A stretch of DNA of 64,000 nt, from the NCBI RefSeq assembly GCF_012863495.1, contig NZ_JAAVJL010000002.1, positions 312,501 through 376,500 on the forward strand, in the 5' to 3' direction. The notes under the pieces were generated by a model, which saw only the letters and a program-made list of their open reading frames with translations, was not told the origin of the DNA and ran no database searches. The stretch is from Pseudanabaena yagii GIHE-NHR1 (GTDB taxonomy: Bacteria; Cyanobacteriota; Cyanobacteriia; Pseudanabaenales; Pseudanabaenaceae). The position numbers and the translations under genes are program-made. This document shows, in pieces, positions 27,186-36,377 of this stretch. How positions within the stretch are numbered: the stretch's first letter is position 1; the number at the start of each line of letters is the position of its first letter.

Positions 27186-30100
27186 ATGACTGATGCAGAG
27201 TTATTGGCAATAATCGCACAAGCAGAACGTGAGGGCTGGACGGAACTGGATCTGTCGGGGAATGACCTGTTTGAGTTGCCTGCGGAAATTGGGAAGTTGT
27301 CAAAACTGGAGAGCTTAATTTTAGGAAAGAAGATTGAAGGGCTTGAACTTGTAGGAGATCGCGTTCTGCAACAAGTTTCTGGCAACAAATTTAAAACACT
27401 TCCCATTGAACTATTGAATTTGCCTAATTTGCGAAAGTTGGACATTAGTGGCAATCCTTTAGAGCGCATTCCCGATGTAGTAACACAAATACTACGTTTA
27501 GAAGAGCTTGTTTTAATTCGAGTAGAGCTAACTGAAATTCCCGATGCGATCAGCAACTTAGCCAATCTCACTCAGCTTTACCTCAGTGACAACCAAATTA
27601 CGCAGATACCAGATGCGATCAGCAACTTAGCCAATCTCACTCAGCTTTACCTCAGTTCCAACCAAATTACGCAGATACCAGATGCGATCAGCAACTTAGC
27701 CAATCTCACTCAGCTTTACCTCAGTTCCAACCAAATTACGCAGATACCAGATGCGATCAGCAACTTAGCCAATCTCACTCAGCTTTACCTCAGTTCCAAC
27801 CAAATTACGCAGATACCAGATGCAATCAGCAACTTAGCCAATCTCACTCAGCTTTACCTCCGTTCCAACCAAATTACGCAGATACCAGATGCGATCAGCA
27901 ACTTAGCCAATCTCACTCAGCTTGACCTCCGTTACAACCAAATTACGCAGATACCAGATGCGATCAGCAACTTAGCCAATCTCACTCAGCTTGACCTCCG
28001 TTACAACCAAATTACGCAGATACCAGATGCGATCAGCAACTTAGCCAATCTCACTCAGCTTTACCTCAGTTCCAACCAAATTACGCAGATACCAGATGCG
28101 ATCAGCAACTTAGCCAATCTCACTCAGCTTTACCTCAGTTCCAACCAAATTACGCAGATACCAGATGCGATCAGCAACTTAGCCAATCTCACTCAGCTTT
28201 ACCTCAGTTCCAACCAAATTACGCAGATACCAGATGCGATCAGCAACTTAGCCAATCTCACTCAGCTTTACCTCAGTTCCAACCAAATTACGCAGATACC
28301 AGATGCGATCAGCAACTTAGCCAATCTCACTCAGCTTGACCTCCGTTCCAACCAAATTACGCAGATACCAGATGCGATCAGCAACTTAGCCAATCTCACT
28401 CAGCTTGACCTCCGTTCCAACCAAATTACGCAGATACCAGATGCGATCAGCAACTTAGCCAATCTCACTCAGCTTTACCTCAGTTCCAACCAAATTACGC
28501 AGATACCAGATGCGATCAGCAACTTAGCCAATCTCACTCAGCTTTACCTCAGTTCCAACCAAATTACGCAGATACCAGATGCGATCAGCAACTTAGCCAA
28601 TCTCACTCAGCTTGACCTCAGTTCCAACCCCTTACCAATCCCACCCGAAATTCTCAATGACTATGAAAACCCTGCCACAATTATTAATTATTGGCAAAAA
28701 TGGAAACAGAGCGAACGGAAGCCTCTGAATGAAGCAAAAGTAATCTTAATCGGACATGGCGCAGTCGGCAAAACCTCACTGGTGCGACAATTGATCGATC
28801 GCGACTTCAAACCTGATGAAACCAAAACCGAAGGCATTGATATCAGACATTGGCAAATATCCGCCCGTGAAGAAACAGTCAAGCTCAGAGTTTGGGACTT
28901 TGGTGGACAGGAAATCATGCACGCCACCCATCAGTTCTTTTTGACCGAGCGCAGCCTCTATCTCTTAGTACTCAATGCCCGCAAAGACGAAGGCAACAAC
29001 GATGTCGAATATTGGCTAAAAATTATTGAGAGCTTCGGCAAAGATGCCCCCGTCCTGATTATTGCCAACAAAAGCGACGAACATCCCCTCAAACTCAACC
29101 GCCGCCACTTGCAAGAGAAATATCCCAACATTCAAGGCTTTTTTGAAACCTCCTGCAAAACAGGGCTAGGCATTGACGATCTTCGCAAGGCGATCGCCCA
29201 ACAAATCGCCGCAATGGATCATGTGTTTAATGAACTACCCCAGCAATGGTTTCGCCTCAAAGAACAAATCGAACAGGACAACCGCGACCATATCAGCTAT
29301 GCCGAATACGAATGTATTTGCAACGATCAAGAAATTAGCGATCGCCAAGAACGCCGCGACCTGATTCGACTCCTGCACCTACTAGGCATCGTTCTCAACT
29401 TCGCCGACGATACCAGACTCCAAGACACCAGCGTTCTCAATCCCGAATGGGTCACAGGCGGCGTATATCGTATTCTCAATGACAATCTGCTGATCACCAA
29501 ACATAAGGGAATGCTGAACTGGCAAGACCTCACCCGCATCCTCACACCCAAAAATAAAGGCGATCGCAATTGTTATCAAGAAAACCGCGATCGGCAATTC
29601 ATTCTCGATATGATGCAAAAATTCGAGCTGTGTTTCCCACTCGATTCCAATTCTCAAAATCCCATTTATCTAATTCCCGAACTCCTTGACGAAGAAGAAC
29701 CCGACACAGGTATATGGGAAAATACTCTCAACCTTGAATATCACTACAAAATCCTGTTTAGCAGTGTCATTTCCCGCTTCATCGTCAAAATGCATCACTG
29801 CATCTCTAAACGCACCTACTGGCGCACTGGCGTAATTCTCGCTTTCCCCGAAGGCAATCGCGCCTACATCAAAGCCGATCTCGCCGATGCGAAAATCTTT
29901 ATCCGCATTGATGGCAATCCCAACACGCGCCGATCCTCCCTCGCCGCCATTCGCAACAATTTTGAATCGATCCATCACAGCATCTCGGCACTAGAAGTCG
30001 ATGAGCGCGTTCCCTTACCAGATAATCCCAAGGTCAGTATCAGTTACAAACATCTGCTCAAGTTAGAATCGAGAGGCGAGATAAATTATTTCCCTGAAGG

Positions 30101-30905
30101 TAGCGATCGAGCTTACAACATCCGTGAATTACTTGATGGCATTAGTAGTATTGAAGAAAGGCGATCGCGAGATGAGAAAGCTGAAAGACGAGGAGATACC
30201 TATAATAATTTCTACGCACCAACAGGACAGGTAATAGCTGGCAATCTGAAAACCCAAGGGAAAAATACTGGGATACAAAACAATACCCTCAATCCAAATG
30301 TAGACCCTGAAACATCACAAAGCAGCACGGTAAAAAGTGAATCTAAACCCATGAAAACGATCCTCATGCTTGCCGCCAATCCTCAAAACTCCGTCTCTTT
30401 GAGACTGCAACAAGAAGAACGCGACATCAAAGAACGCTTGCGTCTCGCAGGTTATGGCACAGAACCCATCAAAACTGCTGTGGCTGTTCGTCCTAGAGAT
30501 ATCCAGCAAGCCATGCTAGACTTCAAACCCCAAATCATTCATTTCTCTGGGCATGGAGCCAATGAAGATGGATTAGTATTTGAAGACATCGATGGAAAAT
30601 TCAAATTAATTGAAGGAGAAGACTTAGCCGAACTCTTCGATCTATTTAGCGATCGCATTGAATGCGTTGTCCTCAATGCCTGCTACAGCGAAACCCAAGC
30701 CGAAGCAATCCGCCAAAACATCAAATATGTAATTGGCATGAATCAAGCTATTGGCGATCGGGCAGCTATTGAGTTTGCCGTTAGATTTTATGCCGCGATC
30801 GGAGCAGGAGAACCTTATGAATTTGCCTTTAAACTAGGTTGCAACGCGATTCGCTTAGCAGGAATTAAGGAATATGCGACTCCACAATTTTTGAAGAAAG
30901 GGTAA
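27186..30905 (+). CDS. LRR-Roc-COR protein with C-terminal CHAT-like protease domain
   Basis: 1239 residues. Leucine-rich repeats cover ~15-490, of which residues 120-487 are 16 almost identical 23-residue units (consensus DAISNLANLTQLYLSSNQ). The Roc GTPase domain follows with P-loop GHGAVGKTS (523-531), DFGGQE and NKSD. Then come a COR-like region (to ~960), a Gly/Asn-rich linker (NNFYAPTGQVIAGN) and a CHAT-like caspase-fold domain (from MKTILMLAANPQ). The CHAT domain carries the His-Cys dyad at His1123 (FSGHGAN) and Cys1166 (LNACYS). The plan is sensor (LRR), switch (GTPase), effector (protease), reminiscent of NLR/STAND-type signalling. A defence or cell-death role is inferred. Confidence 0.88.
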   Translation: MTDAELLAIIAQAEREGWTELDLSGNDLFELPAEIGKLSKLESLILGKKIEGLELVGDRVLQQVSGNKFKTLPIELLNLPNLRKLDISGNPLERIPDVVTQILRLEELVLIRVELTEIPDAISNLANLTQLYLSDNQITQIPDAISNLANLTQLYLSSNQITQIPDAISNLANLTQLYLSSNQITQIPDAISNLANLTQLYLSSNQITQIPDAISNLANLTQLYLRSNQITQIPDAISNLANLTQLDLRYNQITQIPDAISNLANLTQLDLRYNQITQIPDAISNLANLTQLYLSSNQITQIPDAISNLANLTQLYLSSNQITQIPDAISNLANLTQLYLSSNQITQIPDAISNLANLTQLYLSSNQITQIPDAISNLANLTQLDLRSNQITQIPDAISNLANLTQLDLRSNQITQIPDAISNLANLTQLYLSSNQITQIPDAISNLANLTQLYLSSNQITQIPDAISNLANLTQLDLSSNPLPIPPEILNDYENPATIINYWQKWKQSERKPLNEAKVILIGHGAVGKTSLVRQLIDRDFKPDETKTEGIDIRHWQISAREETVKLRVWDFGGQEIMHATHQFFLTERSLYLLVLNARKDEGNNDVEYWLKIIESFGKDAPVLIIANKSDEHPLKLNRRHLQEKYPNIQGFFETSCKTGLGIDDLRKAIAQQIAAMDHVFNELPQQWFRLKEQIEQDNRDHISYAEYECICNDQEISDRQERRDLIRLLHLLGIVLNFADDTRLQDTSVLNPEWVTGGVYRILNDNLLITKHKGMLNWQDLTRILTPKNKGDRNCYQENRDRQFILDMMQKFELCFPLDSNSQNPIYLIPELLDEEEPDTGIWENTLNLEYHYKILFSSVISRFIVKMHHCISKRTYWRTGVILAFPEGNRAYIKADLADAKIFIRIDGNPNTRRSSLAAIRNNFESIHHSISALEVDERVPLPDNPKVSISYKHLLKLESRGEINYFPEGSDRAYNIRELLDGISSIEERRSRDEKAERRGDTYNNFYAPTGQVIAGNLKTQGKNTGIQNNTLNPNVDPETSQSSTVKSESKPMKTILMLAANPQNSVSLRLQQEERDIKERLRLAGYGTEPIKTAVAVRPRDIQQAMLDFKPQIIHFSGHGANEDGLVFEDIDGKFKLIEGEDLAELFDLFSDRIECVVLNACYSETQAEAIRQNIKYVIGMNQAIGDRAAIEFAVRFYAAIGAGEPYEFAFKLGCNAIRLAGIKEYATPQFLKKG
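27543..28646 (+). repeat. Tandem array of sixteen 69-bp LRR-coding units
   Basis: Units start every 69 bases from 27543 (GATGCGATCAGCAACTTAGC) to 28578. Variation is confined to the variable LRR positions (YLSS, YLRS, DLRY, DLRS) plus one silent base in unit 5 (27823 region). Unit order is YLSD, then YLSS x3, YLRS, DLRY x2, YLSS x4, DLRS x2, YLSS x2, DLSS. This suggests amplification in six-unit blocks. Confidence 0.97.
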
Positions 30906-30938
30906 AAGAGCATAAATGTAGGATGGTTTAGCGATCGC

Positions 30939-31616
30939 CTAACACCAAGACTGCTCATCAGGAGGATTGTGTAACAACTCGCGAATATTTGCCTCAATCA
31001 CCCGATAGCCGACATTCCCATTTAGCCTTTGTCTGCCCTCATTAAAAATTAACGTCGGACTGACATTAATCGTATGCTCCTTCACCAAATCAAAATCTTT
31101 AGATAGTAACGCATACGCTTCACCACTATCGATTTGCGCTTGAATCATTTTCTTTTTTAGTCCTAGTTGTTTGGCGATCGCAAACTGTACCTTGCGATCG
31201 CTAATATCCTCTAGCTTAGTAAAAAATGCCTCGCGAAATGCTCTAATAGCCCTTTCAAAAATGCGATCAGATTGCGGAATGATGCCCTTAAGTTCGAGAA
31301 GTTGAATCGCATGGAGAAATAAGTGACAAGATGTTGAAGAAGCAGGCGTTACGGCTGTCCAGATTTCGGGATGTAGATGGATATGATCAAACTTTTTCAC
31401 AACCTCCTTCACATGATTGCTATAGCCCTGTAAACCACCCTTATCTCGCCAGCGATTTTCCAGCTTTTCACGGGCATTCCCAAATATGGAAATAAAGTGA
31501 TAGTCGATAGAAATCTTGTCTGTAAAATTAGCTTCTAGTTCATCAATACGAATTTGGGCGATATATGCCCAAATACAAAGTACATCAGAGAAATAAGAGA
31601 TACGAATTGGTTCCAT
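30939..31616 (-). CDS. DsbA/HCCA isomerase family thioredoxin-fold protein (CXXA variant)
   Basis: 225 residues. The N-terminal strand and active-site loop IRISYFSDVLCIWAYIAQIRIDEL, the long helical insertion, and the cis-Pro region TINVSPTLIFNEGRQRLNGNVGY match DSBA-like thioredoxin proteins (PF01323). The active-site motif is Cys14-Ile-Trp-Ala17, so the second cysteine is missing. That argues against disulfide exchange by the standard mechanism and leaves a glutathione-dependent or isomerase-like activity possible. No signal peptide, so cytoplasmic. It converges with the Roco gene. Confidence 0.75.
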   Translation of the reverse strand: MEPIRISYFSDVLCIWAYIAQIRIDELEANFTDKISIDYHFISIFGNAREKLENRWRDKGGLQGYSNHVKEVVKKFDHIHLHPEIWTAVTPASSTSCHLFLHAIQLLELKGIIPQSDRIFERAIRAFREAFFTKLEDISDRKVQFAIAKQLGLKKKMIQAQIDSGEAYALLSKDFDLVKEHTINVSPTLIFNEGRQRLNGNVGYRVIEANIRELLHNPPDEQSWC

Positions 31617-31700
31617 CGAGTTGTAGTGAGTTAGGAATTTTTTATATAGTAGCTCTAAGAAATCATTTAAGAATTACTTTCTGCGGTCAAAACCTCTAAG

Positions 31701-31766
31701 AGATCCCCCTCAATCCCCCTTAAAAAGGAGGAAGAAGGAAATTCTCCCCCTTAAAAAGGGGGATCT
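31701..31766. repeat. Inverted repeat with AGATCCCCC arms
   Basis: AGATCCCCCTCAATCCCCCTT and AAAAAGGGGGATCT flank inner CCCCCTTAAAAAGG-type inverted copies. This CCCCCTTAAAAAGGGGG family is common between cyanobacterial genes. No protein is encoded here. Confidence 0.65.
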
Positions 31767-31796
31767 AGACAATGTTTAGTTGATTCATCTTAAGCC

Positions 31797-32132
31797 ATGA
31801 AAAAATTTATCTTGATTTCAACTATTCTGCTTGTTTCGTTAACTATAGTTCTCTACGTTGATCAGAACGAGCAGAATAATAAGATAAAACTTCTGACAGT
31901 TCAAGCGAGGAAACTTGAGATGGAGTTCTCTCAAATCGAAAGTATTCCATCTCGATCATTTTGTAAATATGGTGGGTATATGCGGTTTCAAGATAATTAC
32001 TTAAATCTGAGTCGCGATTTAGGAAAGCTCGATGATCGCTGGATTTATGCCAAAAAAGTTACCCTTCAAAACCTCGTTAACAGAATTAAAGGATTCACTC
32101 AGGAACTGTCAATTAAATGTGCAAGGTACTAG
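31797..32132 (+). CDS. Hypothetical protein with N-terminal membrane anchor
   Basis: 111 residues: short basic start (MKK), one hydrophobic helix (FILISTILLVSLTIVLYV), then a charged helical soluble part with two cysteines (SFCKYGG and IKCARY). Could be a signal anchor with an extracytoplasmic domain. No family recognised. Its own downstream hairpin at 32161 suggests it is a real transcription unit. Confidence 0.55.
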   Translation: MKKFILISTILLVSLTIVLYVDQNEQNNKIKLLTVQARKLEMEFSQIESIPSRSFCKYGGYMRFQDNYLNLSRDLGKLDDRWIYAKKVTLQNLVNRIKGFTQELSIKCARY

Positions 32133-32160
32133 ATGTGAGTAACTTGAGGGGCAAGCTTAA

Positions 32161-32195
32161 TGTTAAGCATCTCTAAAAAATAGAGATGCTTAACA
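32161..32195. terminator. Hairpin with A-rich loop between the small membrane protein and gcvP
   Basis: Perfect 15-bp arms (TGTTAAGCATCTCTA) with an AAAAA loop. It lies 29 bp after the upstream stop and 54 bp before gcvP; there is no U-run, so it is a possible terminator or leader structure. Confidence 0.55.
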
Positions 32196-32248
32196 CTTTG
32201 TAATATTTTTGTAATAGCATAGAAATATCTACACAAGTTACAAAATCT

Positions 32249-35233
32249 ATGTTGGAACCTTCGCTTACCGTGACAACCCAAGATTCTTCGATCGCAGAAA
32301 CCACAGAAACCAAAGAATTGAGGGTTCCAGCCTTTTCAAGCAATGCTAAGCATAATGACTATCTAGCAGATTGCCTCATTAATGATGCACTTGCACCCAC
32401 TGATAGCTTTGTTCGTCGTCATATTGGCGCAACATCCACAGAAATTCAGCAGATGCTCACGGCGATCGGTTGTGACTCCCTTGATGAAATGATTGATAAG
32501 ACCGTGCCTGCGGCGATCAGAATCAAGCAACCATCACAACTAGGGGAAGCACGCGGGGAATATGAACTGTTACAAGAATTGAAGGCGATCGCATCGAAAA
32601 ATCAAGTTTGGCGATCGTATATCGGTACTGGCTATTACAACTGCATCACGCCACCGATTATTCAACGCAATATTTTGGAAAATCCGGGGTGGTATACGCA
32701 ATATACGCCTTACCAAGCGGAGATTGCTCAAGGTCGCTTGGAAGCTTTGCTCAATTTCCAAACCATGATTATCGACTTGACGGGTTTAGAAATTGCCAAT
32801 GCTTCGCTTTTAGATGAAGGAACGGCGGCGGCGGAAGCGATGACAATGGCGGCGGGAATTGCTAAGAACAAGGGGAACAGGTTCTTTGTATCCAGTGATT
32901 GCCATCCACAGACGATCGCAGTCGTCAAAACCCGTGCAATTCCCTTGGGGATTGAAGTAGTGATTGCCAAGCATGACGAATTTGAATTTGACAAGAATTA
33001 CTTTGGAGCTTTATTTCAATATCCTGCTAGTGATGGCGCAATCTATGACTACACAGAGGTTATTTCACAAATCCATACTCAAGGCGGTTTAGCGATTATT
33101 GCTGCTGATTTATTAGCGCTCACATTGATTAAATCTCCTGCGGAATTGGGGGCGGATATTGCGATCGGTAGCGCTCAGAGATTTGGCGTTCCCTTTGGTT
33201 ATGGAGGTCCTCACGCTGCTTACATGGCAACTAAGGAAGCCTACAAGAGACAAATGCCCGGACGCTTAGTAGGAGTTTCTAAGGATGTGCATGGTCGTCC
33301 TGCACTGCGCCTAGCCTTGCAAACCCGCGAGCAACATATCCGCCGTGATAAGGCAACTAGCAATATTTGTACGGCGCAAGTATTGCTGGCAATCATGGCT
33401 AGTATGTATGCAGTTTATCACGGTGCAGAGGGATTAAAACGGATTGCGAAGCGTGTCAATCTTTTAGCTGTATGTCTTGCCCAAGAGATCGCCGATCTCG
33501 GTCACACAGTTACACATCAAGCTTTCTTCGATACAATTCGCATTGAGCTAAAGGGAATCTCTAGCGATGAGATTAAAGCTAGCGCCGCCGCTAAACAAAT
33601 TAATTTACGGTATTTAGCAGACAATGCGATCGCCATCAGTCTCGATGAAACCGTCTCTAAACAAGATTTAGCCGACCTCATCGAAATTTTTGCCAACAAA
33701 AAAATAACCAATCCCCAATTCCCAATCCCCAATTCCCAATCCCCAATTCCCAATCCCCTAGTTCGTACTTCCTCCTACCTCACTCATCCCACATTCAATT
33801 CCTACCATTCCGAATCAGAACTACTGCGATATATCTATCGTCTGCAATCGAAGGATTTATCGCTGACTACATCGATGATTCCCCTGGGTTCCTGTACGAT
33901 GAAGCTCAATGCGACTTCGGAGATGCTTCCTGTGACATGGGCAGAATTTGGCAATATTCATCCCTTCGTGCCATTGGAGCAAACCCAAGGCTATCAGATT
34001 CTATTTCAACAATTGGAAACTTGGCTTGAGGAAATCACAGGCTTTGCGGGTGTGTCACTTCAACCTAACGCTGGATCTCAGGGTGAGTATGCAGGTTTAC
34101 TCACAATTCGTGCCTACCATCAACATTGTGGACAACTCAATCGCCATATTTGCCTAATTCCGACTTCGGCACATGGGACTAATCCTGCGAGTGCAGTCAT
34201 GGCAGGAATGAAGGTTGTGACTGTCAATTGCGATCGCGACGGCAATATTGATGTCGATGACCTCAAGGCAAAAGCAGAGAAACATCAGCATGAACTCGCA
34301 GCCCTGATGGTGACTTATCCTTCCACTCATGGCGTATTTGAGGAATCGATTAAGGATATTTGCCATATCGTTCATTATTACGGTGGACAGGTATATATGG
34401 ATGGCGCGAATATGAATGCTCAAGTCGGTCTCTGTCGTCCGGGAGATATCGGTGCGGATGTGTGCCATTTGAATCTGCACAAGACTTTCTGCATTCCTCA
34501 TGGTGGTGGTGGTCCCGGAATGGGCCCCATTTGTGTGGCTTCGCAGTTAGTTCCATTTTTACCAAAGCATCCTTTGGAAGAAATGGCAGAACCCAATACG
34601 ATCGCGGCGGCTCCTTGGGGTAGTGCGAGTATTCTCACAATTTCATGGGTATATATCGCTTTGATGGGTGCAAAAGGCTTAAAACTGGCGACCGAAGTGG
34701 CGATTCTCAATGCCAACTATATGGCTCAACGCCTTGCGCCCCACTATCCGATTCTCTATACAGGCAAAAATGGTTTAGTTGCCCATGAATGTATTATTGA
34801 CCTCCATGATTGCAAGAATATTGCAGGAATCGAGGTGGATGATATTGCCAAACGGTTGATGGACTATGGCTTCCATGCGCCGACGGTTTCTTGGCCAGTG
34901 GCAGGAACGATGATGATCGAACCTACGGAAAGTGAATCTAAAGCGGAACTCGATCGCTTCTGTGATGCGATGATCGCCATTAAGCAAGAGGTAAATGCGA
35001 TCGCTTCTGGTGATCTCGACAAGCTAGATAATCCTCTTAAAAATGCACCGCATACTGCCGAAAGTTTACTAGCCAATGACTGGTCACATACCTATAGTCG
35101 CCATCAAGCTGCCTATCCTGCCCCTTGGCTGAAGGAACATAAGTTCTGGGCAAGCGTGGGACGCATTGATAATGCCTTTGGCGATCGCAATTTCGTTTGC
35201 TCTTGCCTACCCATAGAAGCCTACGAAGCTTAG
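32249..35233 (+). CDS. gcvP: Glycine dehydrogenase (aminomethyl-transferring), P-protein
   Basis: The PLP-dependent decarboxylase of the glycine cleavage system, essential for photorespiratory glycine in cyanobacteria. 994 residues, both halves fused: N-half starts [17 protein letters not shown] with [15 protein letters not shown], and the C-half contains [18 protein letters not shown] and the PLP-lysine region [17 protein letters not shown]. Between the halves (~residues 486-504) lies a Pro/Asn/Gln stretch ([15 protein letters not shown]) encoded by the CCCAATCCCCAATT intergenic-type repeat, inserted in frame. No other gcv gene is in the window. A terminator follows directly. Confidence 0.95.
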   Translation: MLEPSLTVTTQDSSIAETTETKELRVPAFSSNAKHNDYLADCLINDALAPTDSFVRRHIGATSTEIQQMLTAIGCDSLDEMIDKTVPAAIRIKQPSQLGEARGEYELLQELKAIASKNQVWRSYIGTGYYNCITPPIIQRNILENPGWYTQYTPYQAEIAQGRLEALLNFQTMIIDLTGLEIANASLLDEGTAAAEAMTMAAGIAKNKGNRFFVSSDCHPQTIAVVKTRAIPLGIEVVIAKHDEFEFDKNYFGALFQYPASDGAIYDYTEVISQIHTQGGLAIIAADLLALTLIKSPAELGADIAIGSAQRFGVPFGYGGPHAAYMATKEAYKRQMPGRLVGVSKDVHGRPALRLALQTREQHIRRDKATSNICTAQVLLAIMASMYAVYHGAEGLKRIAKRVNLLAVCLAQEIADLGHTVTHQAFFDTIRIELKGISSDEIKASAAAKQINLRYLADNAIAISLDETVSKQDLADLIEIFANKKITNPQFPIPNSQSPIPNPLVRTSSYLTHPTFNSYHSESELLRYIYRLQSKDLSLTTSMIPLGSCTMKLNATSEMLPVTWAEFGNIHPFVPLEQTQGYQILFQQLETWLEEITGFAGVSLQPNAGSQGEYAGLLTIRAYHQHCGQLNRHICLIPTSAHGTNPASAVMAGMKVVTVNCDRDGNIDVDDLKAKAEKHQHELAALMVTYPSTHGVFEESIKDICHIVHYYGGQVYMDGANMNAQVGLCRPGDIGADVCHLNLHKTFCIPHGGGGPGMGPICVASQLVPFLPKHPLEEMAEPNTIAAAPWGSASILTISWVYIALMGAKGLKLATEVAILNANYMAQRLAPHYPILYTGKNGLVAHECIIDLHDCKNIAGIEVDDIAKRLMDYGFHAPTVSWPVAGTMMIEPTESESKAELDRFCDAMIAIKQEVNAIASGDLDKLDNPLKNAPHTAESLLANDWSHTYSRHQAAYPAPWLKEHKFWASVGRIDNAFGDRNFVCSCLPIEAYEA
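33707..33757 (+). repeat. CCCAATCCCCAATT tandem repeat inside gcvP
   Basis: Alternating AATCCCC and AATTCCC units, the same short degenerate repeat found between rpoB and rpoC1 (39701-39784). It contributes a proline-rich linker and keeps the gcvP frame. Confidence 0.85.
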
Positions 35234-35236
35234 ATA

Positions 35237-35273
35237 TAAAATAAAGTCCTGCCAAAGGCAGGACTTTATTTTA
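35237..35273. terminator. gcvP terminator hairpin
   Basis: Perfect 17-bp arms (TAAAATAAAGTCCTGCC) around AAA, followed by T/A-rich sequence. It starts four bases after the gcvP stop and ends 11 bases before the regulator gene. Confidence 0.85.
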
Positions 35274-35283
35274 AAAGAAACCT

Positions 35284-35979
35284 ATGCGGATCTTATTGGT
35301 GGATGATGAGGAAGAATTGGCGGAACCTTTGCAGAGGGTTTTGACTAATCAGGGCTATGTGGTGGATAGTGCTAATAGTGGCGATCGCGGTTGGGAATTG
35401 GCACAGGTTGGCGAATACGATCTGCTGATTTTAGACTGGATGATGCCAGAAAAATCAGGTATTGAAATATGTAGAGATTTGCGCCAAAAAGGGGATAGCA
35501 CGCCAGTTCTGATGCTCACCGCCAAGGATACCCTTGATGATCGCGTGACTGGTTTAGATAGCGGAGCCGATGACTATTTGGTAAAGCCCTTTGAATTGCG
35601 AGAATTATTAGCTAGAGTCCGAGCCTTATTGCGCCGCGCCCCAACTGCTATCGCAGCAACCAGTGAAACTACAAATGAAATTACTAAATTAAGCTATGGG
35701 GATTTAGAACTTGATCGCGAAAATCAATTGGTCTATCGCGATCAGGTGGCGATCGCTTTAACCGAAAGAGAATATCAACTTTTAGAATATTTCCTGCTCC
35801 ATCCCAATCAGTTGCTAAGTCATGAGCAGATTTCACAATATATCTGGAAAGAAGGCGAAGATTTGCCCACTAGTAATGCCCTCGCCGCCCAAATAAAGTT
35901 ACTACGCCGCAAAATTGATCGTGATCGGCAGATCTCTTTGATCAACACAGTATATGGTAAGGGATATCGTTTTGGTTAA
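35284..35979 (+). CDS. OmpR/PhoB family response regulator
   Basis: 231 residues: receiver domain (~1-118) with DDE acidic pocket, phospho-acceptor Asp51 (LILDWMMP), Thr79 and Lys101 (LVKPF), then a winged-helix DNA-binding domain ending INTVYGKGYRFG. The MRILLVDDEEELAEPL start and DWMMPEKSGIE loop are like the cyanobacterial ManR/RppA-type regulators, but I cannot assign an orthologue. No kinase gene is adjacent; nblS-type or hybrid kinases elsewhere in the window are possible but unproven partners. Confidence 0.88.
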   Translation: MRILLVDDEEELAEPLQRVLTNQGYVVDSANSGDRGWELAQVGEYDLLILDWMMPEKSGIEICRDLRQKGDSTPVLMLTAKDTLDDRVTGLDSGADDYLVKPFELRELLARVRALLRRAPTAIAATSETTNEITKLSYGDLELDRENQLVYRDQVAIALTEREYQLLEYFLLHPNQLLSHEQISQYIWKEGEDLPTSNALAAQIKLLRRKIDRDRQISLINTVYGKGYRFG

Positions 35980-36280
35980 ATATTAGACCGCTTGCAGAAA
36001 TGAAATTAAGCCTATGGAGAGCAAGTTTTAGAACTAGGAAGAGACACTTCAAAGTTATATAAATAGCAGCATCAAAAGCAGCAATCAAATTACAATGTAA
36101 GCCAAAACGAGGGCAACCAGCAATTCTCATTATCACTTTTGCTTTGCCCAAACCGTCAAACTATCAACCAAGACATAGGTTTTTCAAGAATCGCTATTGA
36201 AATGAGTCTCAATAACTGCCTGCCACCAGAGCAAAGCAAAAATTTCATGATCAAGAATTGCTGTAATCAAATATCATGGC

Positions 36281-36310
36281 TTGACAATTGGATCGCAACC
36301 AAGCTAGGAT
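36281..36310 (+). promoter_or_regulatory. Candidate sigma70 promoter for the rpoB operon
   Basis: TTGACA at 36281-36286 and TAGGAT at 36305-36310 are separated by 18 bases, giving a leader of about 60 bases to the rpoB ATG. The rest of the 398-bp gap 35980-36377 shows no gene. It contains AGCAATTCTCATTAT, a short word also seen at 59050, and is otherwise featureless. Confidence 0.6.
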
Positions 36311-36377
36311 AATGTGCTTATGTCTTGACCCAAAATCAGATATATACTCCGCCCACTAAAACTGCAGTCATTAGTGC

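Noticed and set aside
27543-28646. Regular 69-bp repeats suggesting a CRISPR array
   Set aside because: There are no unique spacers; the repeats are contiguous, translate in one frame as LRR units and sit in the middle of a 1239-codon gene.
32133-32248. Possible glycine riboswitch upstream of gcvP
   Set aside because: Only 116 bp are available and they contain a simple 15-bp hairpin; the paired aptamer core of glycine riboswitches is not visible.
35942-36151. A 69-codon minus-strand open frame upstream of rpoB
   Set aside because: It overlaps the end of the response regulator gene and lies in the rpoB leader region, and the translated sequence matches nothing I recognise. It might be a decayed transposase scrap, but I cannot support that.
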